A stretch of 64,000 bases of DNA, from NCBI RefSeq assembly GCF_902460355.1, contig NZ_CABPTO010000007.1:1-64000 (forward strand). Direction: 5' to 3'. This document shows positions 8,779 to 16,866 of the stretch, one piece after another (position 1 is the stretch's first letter; every line of letters starts with the position of its first letter). Under the pieces are notes generated by a model. That model worked only from the letters and a program-made list of their open reading frames with translations. It searched no databases and was not told where the DNA came from. The position numbers and the translations under genes are program-made. Source of the DNA: Streptococcus sp. Marseille-P6264. Its GTDB lineage: Bacteria > Bacillota > Bacilli > Lactobacillales > Streptococcaceae.

Positions 8779-9477
8779 CTATTCTTTACTCAAATTATCC
8801 CCATAGTGTCCATAGGAACCATAGAAACCGTATGTATCTGCTTGAACATTGTATTTATTCAAGACCACACCAAGAAAAGGTGTAGAGGATTGTTCCAACT
8901 GCATTTTAGATCTTTGAACCATCTTCCGCTTAACTTCCTTTGGTGCCACAACCAAAAGGCTAGCATCACAGACCCTAGAAATAAGAGTCGCGTCTACTAC
9001 CATACCAATCGGTGGTGTATCTACAATAATATAATCATAGTGACGGCGCAAAACGTTCATCATCGTTGCAAATCGATCACTCTGAAGAAGTGCAGTCGGG
9101 TTAGGGGAGATTTGCCCCGAAGAGACAACGAAAAGATTTGGCTCATCCGTTTCGCACAATCCTTGAGATAGATCTGTAGTCCCAGACAGATATTCTGTCA
9201 AACCAGTGACTTTTCCATCACTCTTAAAGACTCCACCTAACATTTTAGAATTCCGAATATCTGCATCAATCAAAAGTGTCTTGTGACCCGCTTTAGCAAA
9301 GGTCAGAGCGAGATTGGTTGAAGTTGTTGTCTTTCCTTCACCCGGGAAAGTGGAACTAATAGCAATTACTCTGATGTTCTCTCCGCTAAGCTGGATGTTG
9401 GTTCGAAGAGCATTATAGTACTCCTCTACCCGTGAAATAGACATTTTCTTCTTTCTTGCTAACTCTAATATTGGCAT
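8779..9477 (-). CDS. cpsD: CpsD/Wze capsular tyrosine kinase
   Basis: A 232-residue BY-kinase. It has Walker A (SSTFPGEGKTTTSTNLAL, residues ~42-58), Walker A' (LLIDADIRNSKMLG) and Walker B (YIIVDTPPIG). A C-terminal tyrosine cluster, YGFYGSYGHYGDN, is the autophosphorylation site. Working with the membrane adaptor CpsC, it controls polymer length and the coupling of capsule synthesis to division; CpsB removes the phosphates. The gene is 8 bases downstream of cpsC. Four tyrosines in the tail are intact, so cycling is probably functional. Confidence 0.95.
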   Translation of the reverse strand: MPILELARKKKMSISRVEEYYNALRTNIQLSGENIRVIAISSTFPGEGKTTTSTNLALTFAKAGHKTLLIDADIRNSKMLGGVFKSDGKVTGLTEYLSGTTDLSQGLCETDEPNLFVVSSGQISPNPTALLQSDRFATMMNVLRRHYDYIIVDTPPIGMVVDATLISRVCDASLLVVAPKEVKRKMVQRSKMQLEQSSTPFLGVVLNKYNVQADTYGFYGSYGHYGDNLSKE

Positions 9478-9485
9478 TGTATCTC

Positions 9486-10181
9486 CTAACCTACCTTATT
9501 CATATCTGGGACGACACCAAGCAAGGTCATTCCTAAGACTTCTTCAATATCTTCTGGCTTCTTGACACGGTCATCAAGGATCTCAACAATCACTACTACA
9601 ATGACCATCAAGACACCACCCGCAAGCACTCCAATGATGGTATTGCGACGGATGTTCGGAGAAGACGGTGTTTTTGGCGTTTCTGCTTCTTCCAGCGTTG
9701 TAACATCAGATACCTTGGTGACAGCAATGATTTTCTCAGCAGCAACTTCGCGCAAAGTATTGGCAATACGGCTTGCTTCTGCCGGATCCGCATGCGTAAC
9801 CGTAATAGACACAATCCGAGTATCTGTCGGTACGGTCACAGTTACCTTAGATGCCAAATCAGATGGCGAACCTGACAGTTTCAATTCTGAAATGACGGAT
9901 GCCAAAACATCCTGAGACAAGATGATTTCCTTGTAGTCCTTTACCAGATAAGAACCCGCCTGCAAGTCTTGGTTGGTCAAGGTAGGATTTTCGCCCTGCT
10001 GACGATTGACAACGTAGATACGCGTCGTGCTCTTATAAGTAGGCTTAGCAATAAAAACGCTGTAACCTAGGGCTAAAATCCCCGTCAATAAGGCAGTTAA
10101 GATGATTAAAAACTTCCGTTTCCAAAGTGTCTTCAACAGAGACAACACATCGATTTCGATCATTTGATTTTCTTGATTCAT
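9486..10181 (-). CDS. cpsC: CpsC/Wzd chain-length determinant, kinase adaptor
   Basis: A 231-residue Wzz-family membrane protein. It has a cytoplasmic N-terminal tail ([20 protein letters not shown]), a first membrane span near residues 28-48, an extracellular domain rich in beta/alpha segments, a proline-rich pre-span segment ([10 protein letters not shown]) and a second span near residues 185-205, then a short tail ending [12 protein letters not shown] that activates CpsD. In Gram-positives this subunit and the kinase are separate proteins, as here. It lies between cpsB and cpsD with small gaps. Confidence 0.94.
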   Translation of the reverse strand: MNQENQMIEIDVLSLLKTLWKRKFLIILTALLTGILALGYSVFIAKPTYKSTTRIYVVNRQQGENPTLTNQDLQAGSYLVKDYKEIILSQDVLASVISELKLSGSPSDLASKVTVTVPTDTRIVSITVTHADPAEASRIANTLREVAAEKIIAVTKVSDVTTLEEAETPKTPSSPNIRRNTIIGVLAGGVLMVIVVVIVEILDDRVKKPEDIEEVLGMTLLGVVPDMNKVG

Positions 10182-10209
10182 GTATTTACTTTCTCCAGAG
10201 TTTGATTGA

Positions 10210-10941
10210 TTAAATAAACTCGTTACTTAATAAGATTTCTTGGTTTGTCTTAAAGAGTTCTTCCGCACGCTCAGCGCCATATTTTTTCGCGACAATCTGA
10301 TAGGCCTTTTGCATATAAGGCGGTCTGTCATCGAGATTGTGCATATCGCTGGCAACGAAATGAACCAAGTCCCGTTCTAGAAAGAACTGAACACGCTTTT
10401 TCATAAATTTGTAACGATCACCAAAGAGCTTGGGTTTCAAAACATTTGAACTGTTGACCTGCATATAGCAACCCATATTGATCAATTCGCTGACCCTATC
10501 TTCATCATTTTCCAGACAGTGATAGCGCTCGATATGGGCCACCACCGGAGTCATGCCGAGGCGGATAACATTGCCCAAGGCTGAGTGAATATCCTTATAG
10601 GGTGTATTCATACTAAACTCGATCAAGACATACTTGGTACTGCCTAGACTGGGAAATGTCCCCTCTTCCAGTTTTTGCAAGATATCACTAGTATAGTAAA
10701 TCTCAGCTCCATATAACACGGTCAAGTCGTCAGCAACTTGCTTGGCTAAGTCCTGCACTTGCTTGAAGTTTGCTGCAATCTTTTCCTCAGGTGTTTCAAA
10801 CATGCCCTTTCGGCGATGAGAAGTAGAAATAATGGTGCGAACGCCCTGACGATAGCTCTCTTCTAGCAGACGTCGGCTATCCTCTAACGTCTTAGGACCG
10901 TCATCCACATCAAAAATGATATGCGAGTGAATATCAATCAT
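10210..10941 (-). CDS. cpsB: CpsB/Wzh manganese-dependent protein tyrosine phosphatase
   Basis: A 243-residue PHP-family phosphatase. The metal-binding signature [16 protein letters not shown] is at the extreme N-terminus, with further metal-ligand histidines in STSHRRKG (residue ~40), [10 protein letters not shown] (~135) and [13 protein letters not shown] (~200). It dephosphorylates the tyrosine tail of CpsD. Length and motif spacing match pneumococcal CpsB. It is 3 bases downstream of the cpsA stop. Confidence 0.95.
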   Translation of the reverse strand: MIDIHSHIIFDVDDGPKTLEDSRRLLEESYRQGVRTIISTSHRRKGMFETPEEKIAANFKQVQDLAKQVADDLTVLYGAEIYYTSDILQKLEEGTFPSLGSTKYVLIEFSMNTPYKDIHSALGNVIRLGMTPVVAHIERYHCLENDEDRVSELINMGCYMQVNSSNVLKPKLFGDRYKFMKKRVQFFLERDLVHFVASDMHNLDDRPPYMQKAYQIVAKKYGAERAEELFKTNQEILLSNEFI

Positions 10942-10944
10942 GCT

Positions 10945-12402
10945 TTACTTCCCTTCCATCACTTCTTGGATCGCTGCTTTGGCTGCTGCTAAGCTGTTTT
11001 GATCAATTTCCATCATGTAGAGATTGGCTTCTGGCATGGCATAAGAAGGCAGACCTGTATTTCCAGTTCCGGTCAAGGCCTGAGAAGTCACATGATAACT
11101 TCCACCTGACTCCAGCTGAGTATTGATCAGATTCATCATCGTTTCCAAGCTCATATCGGTCTGGACAGAATCCTGTAGTCCTGAAAGAATGGCGTTGTAA
11201 TTCTTCAGTGCATCTGTCGAAGTCAGTTTCTTAATGACTGCTGCAATAACCTTTTCTTGGTTCTTACCACGATCATTATCTCCACCATTTAGAGAATAAC
11301 GCTCACGGACGAAGCCTAGAGCTTGGTCAGAATTCAGATGGATCTTGCCTACAGGGAAATGGTAATTGCCGTGCAGACTAGTGAATTCTTGGTCGTTCTC
11401 AATATCAATTCCGCCCAGCAAGTCAATCAACTTGAGGAAGGATGTGAAATTCAGGCGCACATAATAATTCAAATCAATGCCGTAGAGGTTTTCCAAGGTG
11501 TGAACTGAAGCATCCACGCCGTAAATACCTGCATGGGTCAGCTTATCTGGCTGATTGAGGCCACCGTCCGCAATTGGAACATAGGCATCCCGTGGTGTTG
11601 TTGTCAGCAAGACTTTCTTGGTCTTACGGTTGACTGTCATGATAATGTTGACATCCGAGCGTGACACAGAAGAAATTGGTCCATAAGTGTCAATTCCACT
11701 GACATAGATATTGAAGACCTCTGCATTCGGATCTTGCTTGCCAATAGCTGTATCAATCTTCTTGCTAATCTTGTAAGTATAGATTTTTTTAATTTTTGAA
11801 GCATAGTCAGGATCTTCACCACGAATCGTATCTTCAAAGACGCTATTCAGAACCATAGCCTTGGCTTCACCAGAAGTCAGCGACTTATAGGCAGCGAGAT
11901 AAGAAGATGCTGTATCTACTGTCAGCTCATGCCCTTGTATCTGACTGATATTTTTCATCAGCGCTTGGACATTGTCTTGGTCATTTCCTGATGGGGCTAA
12001 GACATTTGTCAACTGCTTGAGGTCCTTAACATCACTATCTGCCGGCACCACGACACTCATTTCATACTCAGAGTAGTTAGAAGTAGAGTTGACGCCAGCC
12101 GACAAGTCGACTAAACCCTTTACAGCATACATAGACACAGACCCCATAAGCAGGGCTACTATTAGGATAGCACTAGTGGTCTTGCCTGCCTTACCCTTGA
12201 AAATCAGGAATCCTGATAGAACCGCCACTGCTAGGATGAGGGCTGCCACTAAGATATTCACATAGCGAAAAGCTAGAAAATGATAGCGGAAAATTGTGAA
12301 AATCAAGAAGGCTGCTAACAAAGTATAAACACCCAAGAGGGTGCTATTAACTATTTTTAATCGATCGCTTTTCTTTTTAGACTTTTTTGCTCTCTGATAC
12401 AT
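10945..12402 (-). CDS. cpsA: CpsA/Wzg LytR-CpsA-Psr family protein
   Basis: A 485-residue protein with a basic cytoplasmic N-terminus ([17 protein letters not shown]), three membrane spans (residues ~18-38, 46-67, 75-95), an accessory domain and the extracellular LCP domain. The LCP domain shows conserved phosphate- and polyprenyl-binding pieces [25 protein letters not shown] and [22 protein letters not shown] proteins attach lipid-linked glycopolymers to peptidoglycan; CpsA is also reported to affect cps expression. It is the first gene of the operon, about 30 bases from the nearer promoter. Confidence 0.95.
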   Translation of the reverse strand: MYQRAKKSKKKSDRLKIVNSTLLGVYTLLAAFLIFTIFRYHFLAFRYVNILVAALILAVAVLSGFLIFKGKAGKTTSAILIVALLMGSVSMYAVKGLVDLSAGVNSTSNYSEYEMSVVVPADSDVKDLKQLTNVLAPSGNDQDNVQALMKNISQIQGHELTVDTASSYLAAYKSLTSGEAKAMVLNSVFEDTIRGEDPDYASKIKKIYTYKISKKIDTAIGKQDPNAEVFNIYVSGIDTYGPISSVSRSDVNIIMTVNRKTKKVLLTTTPRDAYVPIADGGLNQPDKLTHAGIYGVDASVHTLENLYGIDLNYYVRLNFTSFLKLIDLLGGIDIENDQEFTSLHGNYHFPVGKIHLNSDQALGFVRERYSLNGGDNDRGKNQEKVIAAVIKKLTSTDALKNYNAILSGLQDSVQTDMSLETMMNLINTQLESGGSYHVTSQALTGTGNTGLPSYAMPEANLYMMEIDQNSLAAAKAAIQEVMEGK

Positions 12403-12439
12403 TCACCTTACTACTTTCTGTGCGAAATTACTCTAGTCT

Positions 12440-12468
12440 ATTATAGCATAAAAACATGGCTTTTTTAA
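12440..12468 (-). promoter_or_regulatory. Proximal cps promoter (extended -10)
   Basis: On the minus strand TATAAT lies at 12440-12445, preceded by TGC, giving an extended -10. The -35 region (12463-12468, TTAAAA) is weak. The predicted start is about 30 bases before the cpsA ATG. Confidence 0.65.
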
Positions 12469-12482
12469 GAAATTCTTAAGAA
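12465..12482. promoter_or_regulatory. Overlapping palindromes between the two cps promoters
   Basis: TTAAGAAATTCTTAA (12465-12479) and the perfect 10-mer TTCTTAAGAA (12473-12482) overlap each other. They cover the -35 area of the proximal promoter and the first transcribed bases from the distal one, which is where a repressor would act. Which protein binds, if any, is unknown. Confidence 0.4.
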
Positions 12483-12491
12483 TATTACATA

Positions 12492-12520
12492 ATTGTAAAA
12501 AAATCCTATTCTTTTGTCAA
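12492..12520 (-). promoter_or_regulatory. Distal cps promoter
   Basis: On the minus strand TTGACA (12515-12520), a 17-base spacer and TACAAT (12492-12497) form a near-consensus sigma-A promoter. It would give a leader of about 80 bases before cpsA and read through the palindrome at 12465-12482. Confidence 0.7.
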
Positions 12521-12733
12521 CGACTTCAACTTTGAAATCGAATTCAAGCCAAAACATAGAAAAATAAAGCGATATCAAGGCATTGACACCACCTTATTCT
12601 GGTAGATAAGATAGAACTCTGCTCATAAAATCCAGAGAGCCGCTAGCATATAATAAGGACATTTTAAAAATTGTGGACAAAGTTGGACAAAATGTTCTAT
12701 TTTATACTGAAAGTTTTGCTCCAATCTAGACGA
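12521..12733. other. Non-coding spacer between nrdG and the cps promoters
   Basis: About 210 bases with no open reading frame of note. It contains a direct repeat (GTGGACAAA / TTGGACAAA near 12673-12690) and AT-rich DNA. No convincing terminator hairpin for the nrd operon was found, so read-through into cps is possible. Confidence 0.5.
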
Positions 12734-13333
12734 TTATAACAAGCCATCTCGATCAACTTGCTCATAGGCTTGGAGGCCATCATTGAGCTTGTCCCAGATG
12801 ACTACCTGACCTGATTGAAGGGACTTCTGGACATCAATGATACGCTGATTAGAAGAGCCACGAAACTGCAACATGAGATTCTTCTTCGTGATATCAAAAC
12901 GGCCGTCCACCAAAATATCAATCAGACTCAGCAGCTCCAGCTTGTCCTCCGTTTCTAGCATCATCTCCTCCCAAGTGTAGCCCGTCCAGGACCAGATATC
13001 CTTGTCTGGAAGCTCTCTCCGAATCCGCTTGACCAGAGGCAGGAGAATTCCTGTATTGAGAAAAGGCTCGCCGCCTAGGAGGGTCAGCCCCTGCACATAA
13101 GGCTCCGCCAAGTCTTTCATAATCTGCTCCTCCAGCTCTTGCGTATAAGGAATGCCAGCGTTGAAAGACCAAGTAGCTGCATTATAGCAGCCCTCACAGT
13201 GAAACATACAGCCACTGACATAGAGGGAGTTGCGGACACCTTCGCCATCCACAAAGTTAAAGGCCTTATAGTCAATGATTCGCCCCTTGCTCAGCTCCTC
13301 ACTTTTCCATTCTTGAGGTTTGGGATTGTTCAT
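12734..13333 (-). CDS. nrdG: Anaerobic ribonucleotide reductase activating protein
   Basis: A 199-residue radical-SAM enzyme that uses a 4Fe-4S cluster and S-adenosylmethionine to generate the glycyl radical on NrdD. The cluster motif CMFHCEGC (CxxxCxxC) lies near residue 42, within VSGCMFHCEGCYNAATW. LLGGEPFLN near residue 90 is the GGE SAM-binding motif. It overlaps the preceding acetyltransferase gene by 4 bases and is the last gene of the nrdD operon. Size is typical of the family. Confidence 0.95.
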   Translation of the reverse strand: MNNPKPQEWKSEELSKGRIIDYKAFNFVDGEGVRNSLYVSGCMFHCEGCYNAATWSFNAGIPYTQELEEQIMKDLAEPYVQGLTLLGGEPFLNTGILLPLVKRIRRELPDKDIWSWTGYTWEEMMLETEDKLELLSLIDILVDGRFDITKKNLMLQFRGSSNQRIIDVQKSLQSGQVVIWDKLNDGLQAYEQVDRDGLL

Positions 13334-13848
13334 GACACCTCCCCATCTAGCTCTATCCAGTAACGCTGACTTCTGTCGATTGTATTTTCGTAAACACCGC
13401 CAGCAGAGAGAATGGTACGGCGGCTGGCTTCGTTGTCTTCATCGCAGGTAATCAGCACTCGTTCCAGTCCTTGCTTGCGAGCCTCTGCTAGCCCTAGCTC
13501 TAGCTGCAACTTGGCCAAGCCCTTTCTACGTTTGCTAGGTCGAATAGAATAGCCAATATGACCACCCTCCACAAATAATTTGTCATTTAAGGACAGGCGC
13601 AGAGCTAAAAAGCCCAGAGGCAAGCCGGTCTCATCAAAGGATAAAAATTGGATGGCAGGAACCCAACCTGCTGGCAAGTTTGCCACATCTTCCTTCCATT
13701 CTACAATTTTCAGCCAATCCTCATAATCCTTTGCTCGTTTCCAAGTAGAGCCCATGCCGCCGTGCATATAGGATTTTGCAGCATCAAACTCCGCAATCAT
13801 CTCTAAAATCGCATCTTTATCTTCCAAAGTTGGTCGTCGTAACTTCAT
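13330..13848 (-). CDS. GNAT family N-acetyltransferase (second of a tandem pair)
   Basis: A 172-residue GNAT protein. The acetyl-CoA loop region reads GHIGYSIRPSKRRKGLAKLQLELG near residues 96-119, with R-R-K-G-L-A as the pyrophosphate-binding motif, followed by ITCDEDNEASRRTILSAGG. It is clearly paralogous to the gene just upstream: both begin M-x-LRRP-x-LEDK and share GGHIGYSIRPS and the CD-x-DN-x-AS-R block. The substrate is unknown. It is embedded in the nrd operon, overlapping nrdG by 4 bases and 9 bases after its paralogue. Confidence 0.85.
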   Translation of the reverse strand: MKLRRPTLEDKDAILEMIAEFDAAKSYMHGGMGSTWKRAKDYEDWLKIVEWKEDVANLPAGWVPAIQFLSFDETGLPLGFLALRLSLNDKLFVEGGHIGYSIRPSKRRKGLAKLQLELGLAEARKQGLERVLITCDEDNEASRRTILSAGGVYENTIDRSQRYWIELDGEVS

Positions 13849-13857
13849 AAACTTTCC

Positions 13858-14355
13858 TCAATCTAAATCAATCCAATAGCGCTCTTTACCAGCTCGAATA
13901 TCCTCTAAAGTTCCGCCATTAGCCAGAATCACTGCCCGACTGGCAGCATTGTCACAATCACAAGTCACTAAAGCACGTTTGATATTTTTACCTTTAGCTA
14001 CTTGCAAACCTTGCCGCAACTGCTCTTTGGCCAATCCTTTCCCACGCGCAGACGGACGGATACTATAGCCGATATGCCCGCCTTCTTGGAGCAAATGGTC
14101 ATTGAGCCGCAAACGCAAATTAAGAAAGCCCACTGCCTGACCATCCACAGCAAAAGCGACCAGTTGAATATAAGGCACAAAACCTTGTGGCAAGCCTAGA
14201 CCTGCTTCAGCTAGCTGAATCGTCTCCAGCCAGTCCTCATAAACAAAATCCGCTCCGCCAAAGAAGCCATCCTGTCGGCTACCAGCCGCTTCAAAGTCAG
14301 CCAGCATCTCTAAAATCTTTTCCTTGTCTTCTAGTTTCGGTCGTCTCAGCTCCAT
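13858..14355 (-). CDS. GNAT family N-acetyltransferase (first of a tandem pair)
   Basis: A 165-residue GNAT protein with GHIGYSIRPSARGKGLAKEQ near residues 95-115 (R-G-K-G-L-A acetyl-CoA motif) and LVTCDCDNAASRAVILANGG. It is a tandem paralogue of the gene at 13330-13848. From memory, related streptococci carry a single acetyltransferase at this position between nrdD and nrdG, so this pair may be a local duplication. Substrate unknown. Confidence 0.85.
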   Translation of the reverse strand: MELRRPKLEDKEKILEMLADFEAAGSRQDGFFGGADFVYEDWLETIQLAEAGLGLPQGFVPYIQLVAFAVDGQAVGFLNLRLRLNDHLLQEGGHIGYSIRPSARGKGLAKEQLRQGLQVAKGKNIKRALVTCDCDNAASRAVILANGGTLEDIRAGKERYWIDLD

Positions 14356-14410
14356 AGTTCCTCCTGATACGAAGAGAGTGAGACCGCCTTGCGCCCCACT
14401 CTGACTTCTA

Positions 14411-14548
14411 TTATTTCTTGTTCTTTTCTAAAAATTGCTGACGCAGTTTGGCCAATCGCTCTTTTTTGTCATTGCCTCCCCGCGAATGCTTTTCATGGAA
14501 ACGCTGCACCTGAGCCTTTCCTTTGTCGTCCAATTGATACTTTCCCAT
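14411..14548 (-). CDS. Small conserved protein of the nrd operon (45 residues)
   Basis: A short ORF starting one base after the nrdD stop. The translation begins MGKYQLDDKGKAQVQRFHEK and ends RLAKLRQQFLEKNKK; it is strongly basic, hydrophilic and probably helical. The start follows GGAGAT, which overlaps the nrdD stop, so it is probably translationally coupled to nrdD. From memory, pneumococcus has a similar tiny ORF in the same place (SP_0203 region). Function unknown; conserved position and good ribosome site argue that it is real. Confidence 0.75.
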   Translation of the reverse strand: MGKYQLDDKGKAQVQRFHEKHSRGGNDKKERLAKLRQQFLEKNKK

Positions 14549-14549
14549 C

Positions 14550-16745
14550 TTAATCTCCCTCATACTTAATAGTCGAGCCATTCATGTGCTTGACCCGAGC
14601 TGATATTTCCTTGTGGCGGCCGTTGACCATTGGACGAGCTTGCGGATTTCCTAAGTAACCGCAAGTCCGCTTGACCACATCGACCGTCTTAGGATCGCTG
14701 TTGCCGCAGTTTGGACAGGTGAAGCCCCGCTCAGTTGGCGTGAAGTCGCCCTCAAAGTTACACTTATAACAGCGGTCAATCGGCGTATTGGTTCCCAAAT
14801 AGCCGACTCGGTCATAAGCATAGTCCCAGACAGCCTCCAGCGCCTTAGGATTTTGCTGCAGCACAGGGTACTCACAATAGTGGATAAAGCCGCCTGAGGC
14901 TCCCACTTCAGGATAAATCTTCTCAAAGTCCAGCTTTTCAAAAGGCGTTGGACTCTTGCGCACATCGTAGTGGAAGGAGTTCGTATAGTATTCCTTGTCA
15001 GTAATATCCGGAACGACGCCAAACTTCTCTGTATCCAAACGGCAGAAACGGTCGGTCAGGCTTTCAGATGGTGTCGAGTAAACAGAGAAATGATAGTCAT
15101 ACTGCTCGGACCATTCTTCCACCCGACGCTTCATATCTTTGACAATGGCAACTGTAAAGTCCTTAGCTTCTGGATTGGTCTCCCAATTACCGCCGTAAAA
15201 GACTGCTGCCACTTCATAGAGGCCGATATAGCCCAGGGAAACCGTTGCACGACGGTGGGTAAAGAGCTGGTCTACCTGATCATACTTGCCCAAGCGTTTG
15301 CCAAAAGCCCCATACTGATAAAGAATCGGTGCATTGGCTGGACTAGCTTCCTTGGTCCGCTCCACTCGGTAGACCAAAGCGTCTTCAGCGATATTCATCC
15401 GCTCGTTAAAGATTTCCCAGAATTTATCCAAATCTCCCTCGGACTCAAGCGCAATCCGCGGCAGATTGACAGTAACGACACCAAGATTCATACGGCCGGA
15501 ATTGACTTCCTGACCATTTTCATCCTTCCAACCTTGTAAGAAAGAACGGCACCCCATTGGTACCTTGAAGGATCCAGTTAAGTCGATAATCTTGTCGTAG
15601 GAAAGGACATCTGGATACATACGCTTAGTGGCACACTCCAGAGCCAGTTCTTTGATGTCGTAGTTAGGCGTTCCCGGCTCGAGATTGAGCCCACGCTTAA
15701 GGGTGAAAATCAGCTTAGGGAAAATCGCTGTGCGGTGCTCACTTCCCAGTCCCTTGATACGGATATTGAGAATGGCCTTCTGAATTTCCCGCTCAAAACG
15801 ATTGGTCCCCAGGCCAAAGCCCAGCGAGGTAAAAGGCGTCTGACCATTAGAGGTAAAGAGGGTATTGATCTCATACTCCAGCGACTGCATGGCATCGTAG
15901 ATGTCCTTCTTAGTCTTCGCCCAGGCGTATTCTTCCTGCTTATCTGGCAAAACCCACTGCTCCGCATCCTTGAGGTGCTTTTGATAATTAAGCTCAGCAT
16001 AGGGCGCCAAGACTTCATCAATCCGATCGGCTGAGCAGCCACCGTACTGGCTGGAAGCTACATTGGCAATGATTTGCGAGATTTGCGCTGTCGCAGTCTG
16101 AATAGACTTGGGACTCTCTACTTCTGCATTGCCAATCTTGAAGCCATTTTTCAGCATGCCGTCAAAGTCAATCAGACAGCAGTTCGTCATTGGCGTATAA
16201 GGGCTGTAGTCCAAATCATGGTAGTGGATGTCCCCCTTTTGGTGGGCATTGGCCACATGAGGCGGCAGCATCTTAAGGCCGATGGATTTGCCGACAATCC
16301 CAGCCGTCAAATCCCGTTGGGTATTGAAAACATCGCTGTCCTTATTGGCATTCTCATTAACCACCGTACGATCTTTGTTGAGGAGCTTGTCGATGGTAAA
16401 GTTGATATCAGTCGCTTTTGAGCGCTCAAAATCCCGTTGGGTGCGGTAAGTGATGTAGTTCTCTGCAATGGCATATTCCTTAGCATTCAAAAGCTCATGC
16501 TCAACGATGTTCTGAATCTCATAGATTTTGACGTACTTAGCGAAGCGACTGCTGATTTCTGCCACAATACGGTCTGTGATAGCTTCTAGCTTGGCTTCCA
16601 GCATCGGATTCAGCGGACCGACTTCCTGAGCCGCTCGTACCATAGCCTTATAGATCTTAGTCACATCAAAAGCTACTCTCCGGCCGTCTCGCTTCTCAAC
16701 GTAGATGGTAGGCGCTGTATCAAATTTTGCTTCTCTTAAAATCAT
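14550..16745 (-). CDS. nrdD: Anaerobic ribonucleoside-triphosphate reductase
   Basis: A protein of about 731 residues, the class III reductase that makes dNTPs without oxygen. The N-terminal ATP-cone begins VEKRDGRRVAFDVTKIYKAM. A C-terminal zinc site has C-x2-C (CYKCNF) and C-x2-C (CPNCGN), followed by the glycyl-radical segment RTCGYLGNPQARPM near residue 700. I place the start at the ATG at 16745 (AGGAAG 8 bases upstream) rather than the in-frame GTG 9 bases earlier. It leads an operon with the 45-residue ORF, two acetyltransferases and nrdG. Confidence 0.95.
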   Translation of the reverse strand: MILREAKFDTAPTIYVEKRDGRRVAFDVTKIYKAMVRAAQEVGPLNPMLEAKLEAITDRIVAEISSRFAKYVKIYEIQNIVEHELLNAKEYAIAENYITYRTQRDFERSKATDINFTIDKLLNKDRTVVNENANKDSDVFNTQRDLTAGIVGKSIGLKMLPPHVANAHQKGDIHYHDLDYSPYTPMTNCCLIDFDGMLKNGFKIGNAEVESPKSIQTATAQISQIIANVASSQYGGCSADRIDEVLAPYAELNYQKHLKDAEQWVLPDKQEEYAWAKTKKDIYDAMQSLEYEINTLFTSNGQTPFTSLGFGLGTNRFEREIQKAILNIRIKGLGSEHRTAIFPKLIFTLKRGLNLEPGTPNYDIKELALECATKRMYPDVLSYDKIIDLTGSFKVPMGCRSFLQGWKDENGQEVNSGRMNLGVVTVNLPRIALESEGDLDKFWEIFNERMNIAEDALVYRVERTKEASPANAPILYQYGAFGKRLGKYDQVDQLFTHRRATVSLGYIGLYEVAAVFYGGNWETNPEAKDFTVAIVKDMKRRVEEWSEQYDYHFSVYSTPSESLTDRFCRLDTEKFGVVPDITDKEYYTNSFHYDVRKSPTPFEKLDFEKIYPEVGASGGFIHYCEYPVLQQNPKALEAVWDYAYDRVGYLGTNTPIDRCYKCNFEGDFTPTERGFTCPNCGNSDPKTVDVVKRTCGYLGNPQARPMVNGRHKEISARVKHMNGSTIKYEGD

Positions 16746-16784
16746 CACAAACACTTCCTCTTCTCAATTAATCATCTACCAAAC

Positions 16785-16863
16785 ATTATATCACTCCAAA
16801 ATAAAAAATCAATATGTTGTGGTAAAATTGTTATTTTTTTATTTTACACACAACATATTGATT
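16785..16863 (-). promoter_or_regulatory. nrdD promoter with two NrdR boxes
   Basis: TATAAT at 16785-16790 is preceded by TGA (extended -10). Two near-identical 16-bp sites containing CAACATATTG, or its complement, lie at 16807-16822 and 16848-16863 in opposite orientation. Their centres are about 41 bases apart, or four helical turns. They match the NrdR-box pattern (acaCwAtATaTwGtgt). The proximal box overlaps the -35 region, so binding would block polymerase. NrdR itself is not in the window. Confidence 0.8.
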
Positions 16864-16866
16864 TAA

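Noticed and set aside
9247-9254. TCCGAATA on the plus strand
   Set aside because: It lies within cpsD coding sequence and no plus-strand gene follows.
1-12402. Transposase or insertion-sequence remnants flanking the cps genes
   Set aside because: None could be read in any frame; the flank on the nrdG side holds only promoters and short repeats.
12583-12610. Plus-strand TTGACA followed by ATAAGA in the nrdG-cps spacer
   Set aside because: It would transcribe antisense into nrdG with no gene to serve, and the -10 is poor.
14362-14402. GAGTG...CACTC hairpin near the acetyltransferase start resembling the 181-bp repeat
   Set aside because: Only a few bases match the repeat; too short to call a copy.
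12734-16745. Large antisense open frames opposite nrdD, nrdG, mutL, mutS and malP
   Set aside because: They have no ribosome sites, mirror the codon pattern of the real genes and encode no recognisable domains.
16755-16863. Inverted repeat upstream of nrdD as a terminator for the Ccs4-like gene
   Set aside because: The arms are NrdR-box sequences with about 24 bases between them and no T-run at the right place.
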